From assembly GCA_903845115.1 (NCBI GenBank), contig CAIMWE010000121.1, positions 1-50,571 on the forward strand: a DNA stretch of 50,571 bases. The letters run 5' to 3'. This document shows positions 41,198-49,378 of the stretch, piece after piece; position 1 is the first letter of the stretch, and every line of letters starts with the position of its first letter. A program made the position numbers and the translations under genes. Origin of the DNA: an uncultured Acidobacteriota bacterium (GTDB lineage: Bacteria; Acidobacteriota; Thermoanaerobaculia; UBA5066). Under the pieces are notes generated by a model. It saw only the letters and a program-made list of their open reading frames with translations. It was not told the DNA's origin and made no database searches.

Positions 41198-42426
41198 GGG
41201 CGGCCGGCCTCCGCCCCGGCGCCCCGAACGACGCCATCGCCGGCGTCGTCCCGCGCCAGGTCTTCACGCCGTCGAGCGTCGAGGAGGCCGCGCGGTTCCT
41301 GGGAGAGGCGACCCGCGCCGGACGCGCGGTGGCCTTCGTGGGCGGCGGGACCGAGCTCGGCCTAGGGGCTCCGCCGCGGGACCTCGACACCGTCCTTCGC
41401 ACCGCAGGGCTCGACCGCATCCTGGAGCACTCCCCCGCGGATCAGATCGTCGTCGTCGAGGCCGGCCTCCCCCTCGCGGCTCTCTCGCGGGCCCTCGCCG
41501 CCCACGGCCAGCGGCTGGCCCTCGATCCCCCCCTCCCGGAGCGGGCGACGGCGGGCGGAGTCCTCGCCGCCAACACCTTCGGCCCTCTCCGGACCCGGTA
41601 CGGCGGCCCCCGGGACCTCGTGATCGGGGTGACGATGGTTCGCGCGGACGGGACCGTGGCGAAGGGGGGCGGCAAGGTGGTCAAGAACGTGGCCGGGTTC
41701 GACCTCCCGAGGATGCTCGTCGGGTCGCTCGGGACGCTCGGCCTCGTCGCGCGCGTCGCGTTCCGGCTCCACCCGATCCCCGAGGTCGTCGAGACGCTGC
41801 GGGTCGGGGGCTTGAGCGGCGAGCAGGTTCTCGCCCTCGTCCGGGCCCTCCGGGAGAGACAGCTGGAGCCCTCCTCCGTCACCGCGCTCTCGAGCGGGAG
41901 CGGGTGGGAGCTGGCCGTCGTCTTCGAGGGCTTCTCCGCCGGCGTGGCCCAGCAGCGGGACCGGCTCGTGGAGATCTCGCGTGGCGCCGGCACCCCTTTC
42001 GACCTCCTCCCCGCCGGGGACGCCTCGGCCTTCCGCGTGCGGCACGACCGGATCCGGACCGGGCCACCCGTCCGCCTGAAGGTCTCGGCGCCCCCCGCCT
42101 CGTTCGCGGGCGGCGCGCGGGAAGCCGTCTCGCGGCTGACCGCGGCCCTCGGCGGAGCCGACGTGGTCTGGTATCCGACGCTCGGTCTCGCCTTCGCGGC
42201 GGGCGAGGTGGCGGAGCCCGCCCGGCTGCGCCCGGCGATCGACGAGGCCCGGGCCGATCTCTCCCGGATCGGCGGCTCGGCCGTCGTCGTCTCGGTTCCC
42301 GACGCGCTCCGTCCGGGGCTCGACCCCTGGGGAGAGGCGAAGGCGTTCGGGCTGATGCAGGCGCTCAAGCAGCGCCTCGACCCGGGCGCGCGCCTCGCTC
42401 CGGGCCGTTTCGTGGGAGGGCTCTGA
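41194..42426 (+). CDS. glcE: Glycolate oxidase FAD-binding subunit, GlcE-like
   Basis: A 410-residue FAD-binding subunit related to GlcD but shorter, with G-G-G-T-E-L-G-L-G at the FAD loop, A-T-A-G-G-V-L-A-A-N and V-K-N-V-A-G-F-D-L-P. Start GTG at 41194 overlapping the glcD stop. With GlcD and GlcF it forms the three-subunit glycolate dehydrogenase. Confidence 0.9.
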   Translation: MRAAGLRPGAPNDAIAGVVPRQVFTPSSVEEAARFLGEATRAGRAVAFVGGGTELGLGAPPRDLDTVLRTAGLDRILEHSPADQIVVVEAGLPLAALSRALAAHGQRLALDPPLPERATAGGVLAANTFGPLRTRYGGPRDLVIGVTMVRADGTVAKGGGKVVKNVAGFDLPRMLVGSLGTLGLVARVAFRLHPIPEVVETLRVGGLSGEQVLALVRALRERQLEPSSVTALSSGSGWELAVVFEGFSAGVAQQRDRLVEISRGAGTPFDLLPAGDASAFRVRHDRIRTGPPVRLKVSAPPASFAGGAREAVSRLTAALGGADVVWYPTLGLAFAAGEVAEPARLRPAIDEARADLSRIGGSAVVVSVPDALRPGLDPWGEAKAFGLMQALKQRLDPGARLAPGRFVGGL

Positions 42427-43721
42427 TGTCGGCCAGCCCGCCGAGAAGCCCCGTCGACGACTGCGTCCACTGCGGCTTCTGCCTCCCCGGCTGCCCCACC
42501 TACCTCTCGTGGGGACACGAGGAGGATTCCCCCCGCGGCCGGATTCACCTGATCCGGGCACTCGAGTCGGGGAGGATCGCGCTCGACCCGGAGGTCGCCG
42601 TCCACTTCGACCGGTGCCTCGGCTGCATGGGTTGCCTGACCACCTGCCCGTCCGGCGTCCGCTTCGACCTCCTCCTCGAGGAGACTCGCGCCCACATCGA
42701 GCGGGAGGTCCCGAGGCCCGCCTCGCAGGCCGTCCTTCGCCGGCTCGTCTTCTCGCTCTTCCCGTACCCCGGACGGCTGAGGCTCCTGCTGCCGCTCCTC
42801 TGGCTGGCCGAACGGACGGGCCTCCTGGCCCTGGCCCGGAGGCTCCCCTTCCTGGGGCGCCTCCGCTCGCTGGCCAGCCTCGCCCCGCCCATCACCGTCC
42901 ACCACCTCACGGCTTCCCTCCCAGCGTTGACGTCCGCCGTGGGCGCCCGGCGCCTGCGGGTCGGTCTCCTGACCGGATGCGTCCAGAAGGTCTTCTTCCC
43001 GGGCGTGAACGAGGCGACGGTGAGGGTCCTCGCGGCCGAAGGGTGCGAGGTGGTGATCCCGGCCGGGCAGGGATGCTGCGGGGCGCTCTCCGCCCACTCG
43101 GGACGCGACGCGGAAGCCCGGGAGATGGCCAGGGCCCTCATCGCGCGCTTCGAGGAGGCCGGGGTCGACCGGATCGTCGTGAACGCCGCCGGGTGCGGCT
43201 CGACCACGAAGGGCTACGCCCGGCTGCTCGGCGCCGAGCCCGCCTGGCGCGAGCGCGCCGCGGCGTTCGCCTCGAAGACGCGGGACGTCAGCGAGCTCCT
43301 GGCCGAGCTCCCGCCGATCGCGAAGCGGCATCCCGTCCATGCCCGGGCCGCCTACCACGACGCTTGTCACCTGGCGCACGCGCAGGGAGTCCGGTCACAG
43401 CCGCGGGCGCTCCTCGCGGGCATCCCCGGGCTGACGCTCCTCGAGATCCCGGACGGCGACCAGTGCTGCGGGAGCGCGGGGATCTACAACATCGTCGAGC
43501 CCGACTCCGCCCGCGAGGTCGGGGAGAGGAAGGTCGACAACGTCCTCTCGGTCCAGCCGGACCTCCTCGTCAGCGCCAACCCCGGCTGCACCCTCCAGGT
43601 CCAGCAGATCCTCCGGGAACGCGGGAAGTCGCTTCCGGCCGCTCACCCGATCGAGCTCCTGGACACGTCGATCGGCGGCCGGCCGCTCCCCGGGGCTACT
43701 CCTTCTTCAGGCTCTCCTTGA
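42426..43721 (+). CDS. glcF: Glycolate oxidase iron-sulfur subunit, GlcF-like
   Basis: A 431-residue Fe-S protein with two N-terminal 4Fe-4S motifs, C-V-H-C-G-F-C-L-P-G-C-P and C-L-G-C-M-G-C-L-T-T-C-P, and two C-terminal CCG domains (G-Q-G-C-C-G-A-L and G-D-Q-C-C-G-S-A-G). It passes electrons from the flavin subunits to the quinone pool. ATG overlaps the glcE stop by 1 bp. The 3' end overlaps the convergent kinase gene by 26 bp. Confidence 0.93.
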   Translation: MSASPPRSPVDDCVHCGFCLPGCPTYLSWGHEEDSPRGRIHLIRALESGRIALDPEVAVHFDRCLGCMGCLTTCPSGVRFDLLLEETRAHIEREVPRPASQAVLRRLVFSLFPYPGRLRLLLPLLWLAERTGLLALARRLPFLGRLRSLASLAPPITVHHLTASLPALTSAVGARRLRVGLLTGCVQKVFFPGVNEATVRVLAAEGCEVVIPAGQGCCGALSAHSGRDAEAREMARALIARFEEAGVDRIVVNAAGCGSTTKGYARLLGAEPAWRERAAAFASKTRDVSELLAELPPIAKRHPVHARAAYHDACHLAHAQGVRSQPRALLAGIPGLTLLEIPDGDQCCGSAGIYNIVEPDSAREVGERKVDNVLSVQPDLLVSANPGCTLQVQQILRERGKSLPAAHPIELLDTSIGGRPLPGATPSSGSP

Positions 43722-45756
43722 TCGTCGCCAGCTCCTTGTCGGTCGAGGAGGCCGCGATGACCCGGATCAGCTTGGGCTTGTAGCCGGGGGCGGTGAGCAG
43801 GACGTCGTGGACCGCCGGCTCGTGGAGCTTCAGCTCCCGGTCGCGGTACTGCGACGCGAGCCCGAACACGCGGCCGTCGATCGTGATGGTCGCGTCGGGC
43901 GGCTTGATCTCGAAGCGGATCGGCCCCACGGTCTTGTAGTCGGGGCTGGGGACCTTCCCCTCCGGGCCGGAGGGGCTCCCGGACTCGCCCTTCGCCAGCT
44001 TCTGGTCCAGCTCGATCTTGTCCTCGGAGCCCTTCGACCCGAACGTCACGTCGATGAGGAGGTCCTTCCGGCCCGGGTAGGTGAACCGGAACCGGTGCTT
44101 GCCTTCGGAGAAGACCACGAGGGCGCCGCCGCCCGCGTCGTCCCAGTCGTCCGAGATCCCGATGTACCGCCCGTCCAGGAAGACCCGCGCCTGCGAGGGC
44201 GAGACGTTCACCTTGACCGCCTTCCGGACCGAGAAGGTGTCGTCCGGAGGGGGGTCCGTGGGGCGCGGCGGCGGCACCCTCGTGGGCGGAGAAAAGTCCG
44301 CCTGGCTTCCCGGCGTCGAGGTCGCCGGGGCGCTCCTCGTCGGCTTTGCGCCGGGCCTCGTGTCGATGGCCACGACGGACCCGCTCCTGGGGGTCGGCCC
44401 CGCCGTCGGTCTGGGGCCGGGAGCGGGCGGCGCGAACGTCGGAACGGTCGAGGCCGGCAGAGCCGTCGGGATGGCGTCCGCCGCTCCCTTCGTCGGCGGG
44501 GCCGCGAAGGTCGGCAGGGGGGCGACGTCCGCGACGGGAGACGCGGCCGGCGCCGGCCCCGCGGCTGGCTTCCCGAGCTCCTGTTTCGCGAAGTAGCCGA
44601 CGCCGCCGAGGATCGCGAGAGAGGCCAGCACGGCGGCCACCCGCACGGCGGTCCCGGGCGCTTCCGTCGGGTCCGAGGCCTTCGCCTTTGCCTTCGGCGT
44701 CGGCGCCGATGCCGGTTTCGATGCCGGCGCCGGTTTCGGGACCGGCGGGACGGGCATCGCGGAGGTGGCGGCGGGTGCGGGGGGGGGAGCCGGCCTGGTC
44801 GACCCGGTCTCGGCCACGGGGGTGCGAGGGAGCGTCGGGATCGCCACCGTGACCGGGAGCACGTCTCCCGCCGCGCGGGCCTTCCTGACGCGGCTCTCGC
44901 TCAGCGAGGCGGTGGACGTGACCGGCGAGATCCCGATCATCTGCCTCAGGTCCTCGGCGAGGACGGCGGCGTCCGCGTAGCGATCGTCCTTCTTCTTGGC
45001 GAGACATTTCCTGACGATCGCCGAGAGCCCGGGCGGGAGGTCGGCCTGCAGGGCGAGAGGGTCGGAAGGCTCCTCGTGGAGGATCTGGTAGACGAGCGTC
45101 GTCAGCGTGTCCGCCGGGAAGGGCTTCTTGGCGGTCAGCGACTGGTAGAGGACGACGCCGAGCGAGAAGATGTCCGTCCGGACGTCGACCTTCTCGCCCC
45201 GGATCTGCTCGGGGGACATGTACGCCGGCGACCCGACCATCTGCCCCGTCGAGGTCAGCTCGGTGTCGCCCGACAGGAGCTTGCCGATCCCGAAGTCGGT
45301 CACCTTCGAGACCAGCCCCTCGGTGAGCAGGATGTTCGCCGGCTTGATGTCGCGGTGGATCACCCCGCGCTCGTGGGCGTGGGCGAGGGCGTCGGCGACC
45401 TCGGCGACGATCCGGACCCGGTCGCTCACCGAGAGGGCCCCGGGGATCCCCAGCTTCTGGGACAGGCTCCCCCCGGAGACGTACTCCATCGCGAGGTAGA
45501 GGGTCCCCTGGTCGTCGCCGACGTCGAAGACCGTCACGATGTTGGGATGCTGCAGGCGCCCGGAGATCCGGGCCTCCTTCAGGAAGCGGGCCTTCGCCTC
45601 GTCGCGGTTGAAGCTCCCCCCGGCGTCGTCGAACCGGATCGTCTTCAGGGCGATCGTCCGGTCGATCTGCGGGTCGAGGGCCAGGTAGACGATTCCCATC
45701 GCACCGCGGCCGAGCGGGCGGAGGATTTCGTACCGACCGATGCGTGAGGCAGTCAC
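43696..45756 (-). CDS. Ser/Thr protein kinase with PEGA domains
   Basis: A 686-residue membrane kinase. Residues 9-275 are a Hanks-type kinase with G-loop 16-21, K38, catalytic H134-R-D136 and D154-F-G; P-A-Y-M-S-P-E-Q follows. Then a proline/alanine-rich linker, one membrane helix (about 371-390), a second low-complexity linker, and two PEGA-type beta repeats (about 518-585 and 620-680) outside the cytoplasmic membrane. The kinase seems active. PEGA domains probably bind an envelope surface. Lies 25 bp after a 113-residue orphan, in the selD strand. Confidence 0.93.
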   Translation of the reverse strand: MTASRIGRYEILRPLGRGAMGIVYLALDPQIDRTIALKTIRFDDAGGSFNRDEAKARFLKEARISGRLQHPNIVTVFDVGDDQGTLYLAMEYVSGGSLSQKLGIPGALSVSDRVRIVAEVADALAHAHERGVIHRDIKPANILLTEGLVSKVTDFGIGKLLSGDTELTSTGQMVGSPAYMSPEQIRGEKVDVRTDIFSLGVVLYQSLTAKKPFPADTLTTLVYQILHEEPSDPLALQADLPPGLSAIVRKCLAKKKDDRYADAAVLAEDLRQMIGISPVTSTASLSESRVRKARAAGDVLPVTVAIPTLPRTPVAETGSTRPAPPPAPAATSAMPVPPVPKPAPASKPASAPTPKAKAKASDPTEAPGTAVRVAAVLASLAILGGVGYFAKQELGKPAAGPAPAASPVADVAPLPTFAAPPTKGAADAIPTALPASTVPTFAPPAPGPRPTAGPTPRSGSVVAIDTRPGAKPTRSAPATSTPGSQADFSPPTRVPPPRPTDPPPDDTFSVRKAVKVNVSPSQARVFLDGRYIGISDDWDDAGGGALVVFSEGKHRFRFTYPGRKDLLIDVTFGSKGSEDKIELDQKLAKGESGSPSGPEGKVPSPDYKTVGPIRFEIKPPDATITIDGRVFGLASQYRDRELKLHEPAVHDVLLTAPGYKPKLIRVIAASSTDKELATIKESLKKE

Positions 45757-45781
45757 TATCGAGGAGGGATTCTAGCGGACG

Positions 45782-46123
45782 CTACTTTTTCGGCTCGTCC
45801 TCCGACGTCTCGATCGGCTTCAGCCCCTCGTCCGTGAGCAGGGACGACTCGCCTTCGGGAGACGCCGTGAACGCCTTTTCACGCTTTTCCAGGACCGCCT
45901 CGGCGTCGGCCAGCCGCGCCGTCGGGACGGCGACGGCGATCGGCGTCAGGTCGTCGTCCGTCGTGGGGGTCTGGTGGAAGCTCCGGTCGACGATCCGGGC
46001 CGGGATCCCGTGCGCCTCGAGGAATCCGGCCAGGAGCGTCGCCTCGGTCTCGTTCGCCGCCCCCGTGAGCGTGCTCCACCGGTCGTCCGGGGCCGGCTTC
46101 CTGGGCTTTCCTTCGTCGTTCAT
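45782..46123 (-). CDS. Small soluble protein, DUF2007-like signal
   Basis: A 113-residue protein. The core L-T-G-A-A-N-E-T-E-A-T-L-L-A-G-F-L-E-A-H-G-I-P-A-R-I-V followed by V-A-V-P-T-A-R-L-A-D-A-E-A-V-L resembles the DUF2007 fold (signal-transducing-like ferredoxin fold), although the match is weak by eye. N- and C-termini are charged and probably unstructured. Between selD and the PEGA kinase on the same strand; function unknown. Confidence 0.65.
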   Translation of the reverse strand: MNDEGKPRKPAPDDRWSTLTGAANETEATLLAGFLEAHGIPARIVDRSFHQTPTTDDDLTPIAVAVPTARLADAEAVLEKREKAFTASPEGESSLLTDEGLKPIETSEDEPKK

Positions 46124-46157
46124 GAGAGCTCCTTTCCGACGCTGGCCCGATGCCAGG

Positions 46158-47267
46158 TCATGGACGAACCGAGATCGTCCCCGCCTCCGCCCCGCGGACC
46201 GGGTGAAATCTGCCGATCACTGCCGCCTTCGCGTCCCCCGCTTCCCTGATCGCCGACGCCAGCGCTTCGGCGTCCCTCTCCGGCACCGCGAAGAGGAGGC
46301 CTCCGGAAGTCTGCGCGTCGGCCAGGAGGAGAAGGTCCGGCTCCCCGAGGCCGGGCGCCTCGACGTACCGCCGGGAGGAGGCGAGGTTCCGGTGCGAGCC
46401 GTCCGGAGCCAGGCCGGCCTCGACGAGGCGGCGGGCCCCCGGCAGGAGCGGGACCGACCGGAGGTCGATCTCCGCGTCGACGCCGCTGCCGGATGCCATC
46501 TCCCTCAGGTGGCCGAAGAGACCGTATCCGGTCACGTCGGTGCAGGCTGAGACCGGGAACGAGTCGGCCGCCCGCGCCGCCGACCGGTTCAGGCGCGCCA
46601 TCGTCTCGACCACCGTGCGCTCCTCCTCCTGCCCGATCTCCGGCGCCGGCCGGAAGAAGGTCGCGAGGGCCCTGGCGCGCAGCGCCGAGGAGAGGATCCC
46701 GGAGCCGATCGGCTTCGTGAGGACGAGGAGGTCGCCGGGCCGGGCTCCGACGTTCCGGCGGATCCGCGACGCCTTCGCCCGGCCGTTGATGACCATGCCG
46801 TAGACCGGGACGTCGAAGTCGGTCGTGTGCCCCCCGAGGATGGGGATCCCCGCTTCCGTCGTCGTCTTCGCCCCGCCCGCGAGGATCTCGGCGAGGACCT
46901 CCAGCGGGAGCTTCGCCGTCGGGAAGCCGACCACGTTCAGGGCGAAGAGGGGCGCGCCCCCCATGGCGTAGATGTCCGAGAGAGCGTTGGCCGCCGCGAT
47001 CCGGCCGAAGTCGAACGGGCTCTCGACGATGGGGGTGAAGAAGTCGACCGTCGAGAGGATCGTCTCGGCTTCGGGATCGTCCGCCGCGCCGATCCGGAAG
47101 ACGGCGGCATCGTCGGCCGACTCGAAGCCGACCAGCGCCCCGTCCCCCGCCCGGGCGGGGAGGGCGGACAGCAGTTTCGCCAGGTCAGCCTGACCCAGCT
47201 TGCACGCTCACCCCGCGGACGACGCGAACGTCAGGATCGAGGGGTGGCTCCGGTGCAGGTTCGCCAT
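46158..47267 (-). CDS. selD: Selenide, water dikinase, itself a selenoprotein (TGA at codon 20 read as Sec)
   Basis: A 369-residue enzyme that makes selenophosphate from selenide and ATP, the selenium donor for tRNA-Sec and 2-selenouridine. The frame from ATG 47267 reads 19 residues, then TGA (47210-47208), then A-C-K-L-G, giving G-U-A-C-K at the catalytic loop where other SelD proteins have Cys or Sec. Downstream, D-D-A-A-V-F, T-V-D-F-F-T-P-I-V, A-N-A-L-S-D-I-Y-A-M-G-G and G-H-T-T-D are diagnostic. Without readthrough the first ATG (46964) would lose the active site. A SECIS-like hairpin follows the TGA. Genes selA, selB and selC are not in the window. Confidence 0.93.
47179..47210 (-). promoter_or_regulatory. 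Candidate SECIS element in selD
   Basis: On the minus strand, after TGA (47210-47208) and 8 nt, GCTGGGTCA (47199-47191) pairs with TGACCTGGC (47187-47179) over 9 bp including two G-T wobbles; the loop is GGC, starting 18 nt after the TGA. Geometry and loop sequence match the hairpin in the small selenoprotein gene at 38811-38843. Confidence 0.75.
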
Positions 47268-47301
47268 GGCCCCAGTGTAAGCCCGGGGCCGGGCGCCGGA
47301 G

Positions 47302-47589
47302 TCAGAACTCGGAGGTGTCGAAGACCTGGTTCAGCTGGCGCAGGACGAGGTTCGTGGCCAGGCCGGCCACCGCGGCGGTGATCGCCTTCCCCCGGTGGCG
47401 CCCGATGAAGAACCCGAGCGCCACCGCCCCCACGAGACACGGAACGGGGTACTTCCGGACCGTGTCCAGCGCCGCCCCCTTCCAGTCGAAATCGGGGGGG
47501 AGGAAGTCGAACGGCCCCTGGGCGCCGCCGACCGGGCCGTCGGGGGACGCGCCGTGCGGGGCCGGAGGCCGGACCTCCGCGCCATCCAT
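47302..47589 (-). CDS. Small membrane-associated protein of unknown function
   Basis: A 95-residue protein. A proline/glycine-rich head, the patch F-D-F-L-P-P-D-F-D-W-K, then hydrophobic V-P-C-L-V-G-A-V-A-L-G-F-F-I-G and I-T-A-A-V-A-G-L-A-T-N. It has the look of the C-terminal membrane part of DUF883/YqjD proteins. The ATG overlaps the upstream DUF883 stop by 1 bp. Likely works with that protein. Confidence 0.65.
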   Translation of the reverse strand: MDGAEVRPPAPHGASPDGPVGGAQGPFDFLPPDFDWKGAALDTVRKYPVPCLVGAVALGFFIGRHRGKAITAAVAGLATNLVLRQLNQVFDTSEF

Positions 47590-47885
47590 CAGTCGTCGCC
47601 CCGCCGCCGGAGGAGGAGCCCGACCGCGAAGCCGACCCCGAGCGCGATCGCCACCGACTTGCCGGGGTTGTCGCGGACGTACCCCTTGACGTTGTCGACG
47701 ACGTCGTCCCACTCGGTGTCCCGGATCTTGTCGCGGAGCGAGGAGGCCTTCGCCTTCACGTTGTCGGTGACCTGGCTCACCGTCTCGCGAATCCGCGCGC
47801 CCCGGTCCCCGGCGGAGGCCCGGGCTTCTTCGATCTTCTCCTCGACGGCTTTGGCGGCGCTGTCGGCTGCTTCGTTGATCCCCAT
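47589..47885 (-). CDS. DUF883 (YqjD/ElaB-like) membrane-anchored protein
   Basis: A 98-residue protein: amphipathic, charged helices (about 1-70) followed by D-N-P-G-K-S-V-A-I-A-L-G-V-G-F-A-V-G-L-L-L-R-R-R, the C-terminal glycine-zipper anchor with arginine cap typical of DUF883. E. coli homologues tether ribosomes to the membrane in stationary phase; that role here is inference. First gene of a minus-strand run that continues to selD. Confidence 0.85.
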   Translation of the reverse strand: MGINEAADSAAKAVEEKIEEARASAGDRGARIRETVSQVTDNVKAKASSLRDKIRDTEWDDVVDNVKGYVRDNPGKSVAIALGVGFAVGLLLRRRGDD

Positions 47886-47987
47886 CGTGAACCCCCTGCC
47901 GCATGGCGGCTTCTCGGGGGAATGTTCGCACAGCCGCCGGGAACGATCCAGCGTTCCGGGTACCATTAGCCGAAGGGAGGGCGGGCG

Positions 47988-49376
47988 ATGAAGATCGGCT
48001 TCTACGGCGCCGCGAGGACCGTGACCGGCTCGAAGTACCTCCTGACGTACGGCGACTACCGCCTGCTCGTCGACTGCGGCCTCTTCCAGGGCAATTTCGA
48101 GCTCCACCAGCGGAACTGGAGGCCGATGGCCTTCCGGGCCCCGGAGGTCTCGGACGTCCTGTTCACCCACGCCCACATCGACCACACGGGCTACTTCCCG
48201 CGCCTGGTGAAGGACGGCTTCACCGGGCGAGGGCTCGCCTCGCCCCCGACGAAGGCCCTCCTCGCCGTCCTCCTCCCCGACTCCGGCGGCCTGCAGGAAG
48301 AAGAGGCGCGGTGGGTCAACAAGATCGGGTCGTCCCGCCACGCCCCGGCCCTCCCCCTCTACACCGAGGCCGAGGCGCGCGACTCCCTCCGCCTCCTCGC
48401 GCGGATCGAGTTCGGCGAGAAGGTCCAGGTCCACCCCGGGCTCCAGGTCCAGCTCCACCGGGCCGGGCACATCCTGGGCGCTGCCTTCGCCGAGATCGGC
48501 TACAAGAACCGGTCCGGCGAGCGCCAGACCATCGTCTTCTCGGGTGATCTGGGGCGCCGGGACATCCCCATCCTCCAGGACCCGGAGCCGCTCCCCGAGG
48601 CCGATTTCATCGTGCTCGAGTCGACGTACGGGGACCGGGTCCACGAGAAGCGCGACGTCCAGGGGCAGATCAAGGCCGCCCTGGAGACGGCGTTCGCCAG
48701 GGGAGGCGTCGTCGTCATCCCGTCGTTCGCCGTGGGCCGGACGCAGGAGCTGCTCTACCGCTTCCACGAGCTGTACGAGGCCAACCAGATGCCCCACGTC
48801 CCCATCTGGGTCGACTCCCCGATGGCCAGCTCGGTCGTCGACCTCTACTGCCGCTTCCGCGCCGAGCACGACGTGGAGATGCTCGCGATGGAGAACCACG
48901 GCGATTCGCCCCTGGTCGCCCCCTACTTCCGGATCTGCCGCGCCCGCGAGGATTCCAAGCTCCTGAACGAGGAGAAGGGCCCGGCCGTCATCATCTCGGC
49001 CTCGGGAATGGCGACCGGCGGCCGCGTCCTCCACCACCTCCTCCACCGCCTCGGGAGGCCCGAGAACACGGTCCTCTTCGTCGGCTATCAGGCCGAAGGG
49101 ACGCTGGGCCGCCGCCTCCTGGAGGGGGAGAAGGAAGTGAAGATCCTGGGCGAGATGGTGAAGGTGGAGGCCGCGATCGAGCTCCTGCCGAGCCTCTCGG
49201 CGCACGCCGACTCCCTCGAGCTCCTGGCCTGGCTGGGGACCGCCCCGCGCCCGCCCAAGAAGGTCTTCCTCACCCACGGCGAGCCAGCCGCCCAGGAGGC
49301 TCTCGCGGAGAGGATCCGGAGCGAGCTGGGCTGGACCGTCGGGATCCCCGAGCCCGACGAGATCGCCGAGGTCTGA
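47988..49376 (+). CDS. MBL-fold hydrolase with beta-CASP/RMMBL domains
   Basis: A 462-residue metallo-beta-lactamase-fold protein of the CPSF-73/RNase type. Metal motifs are T-H-A-H-I-D-H-T-G, H-R-A-G-H-I-L-G-A-A, F-S-G-D-L-G and C-terminal L-S-A-H-A-D; the beta-CASP insert holds E-S-T-Y-G-D-R and I-S-A-S-G-M-A-T-G-G-R-V. Such proteins act on RNA as endo- or 5'-exonucleases. Divergent from the DUF883 gene. Confidence 0.92.
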   Translation: MKIGFYGAARTVTGSKYLLTYGDYRLLVDCGLFQGNFELHQRNWRPMAFRAPEVSDVLFTHAHIDHTGYFPRLVKDGFTGRGLASPPTKALLAVLLPDSGGLQEEEARWVNKIGSSRHAPALPLYTEAEARDSLRLLARIEFGEKVQVHPGLQVQLHRAGHILGAAFAEIGYKNRSGERQTIVFSGDLGRRDIPILQDPEPLPEADFIVLESTYGDRVHEKRDVQGQIKAALETAFARGGVVVIPSFAVGRTQELLYRFHELYEANQMPHVPIWVDSPMASSVVDLYCRFRAEHDVEMLAMENHGDSPLVAPYFRICRAREDSKLLNEEKGPAVIISASGMATGGRVLHHLLHRLGRPENTVLFVGYQAEGTLGRRLLEGEKEVKILGEMVKVEAAIELLPSLSAHADSLELLAWLGTAPRPPKKVFLTHGEPAAQEALAERIRSELGWTVGIPEPDEIAEV

Positions 49377-49378
49377 CC

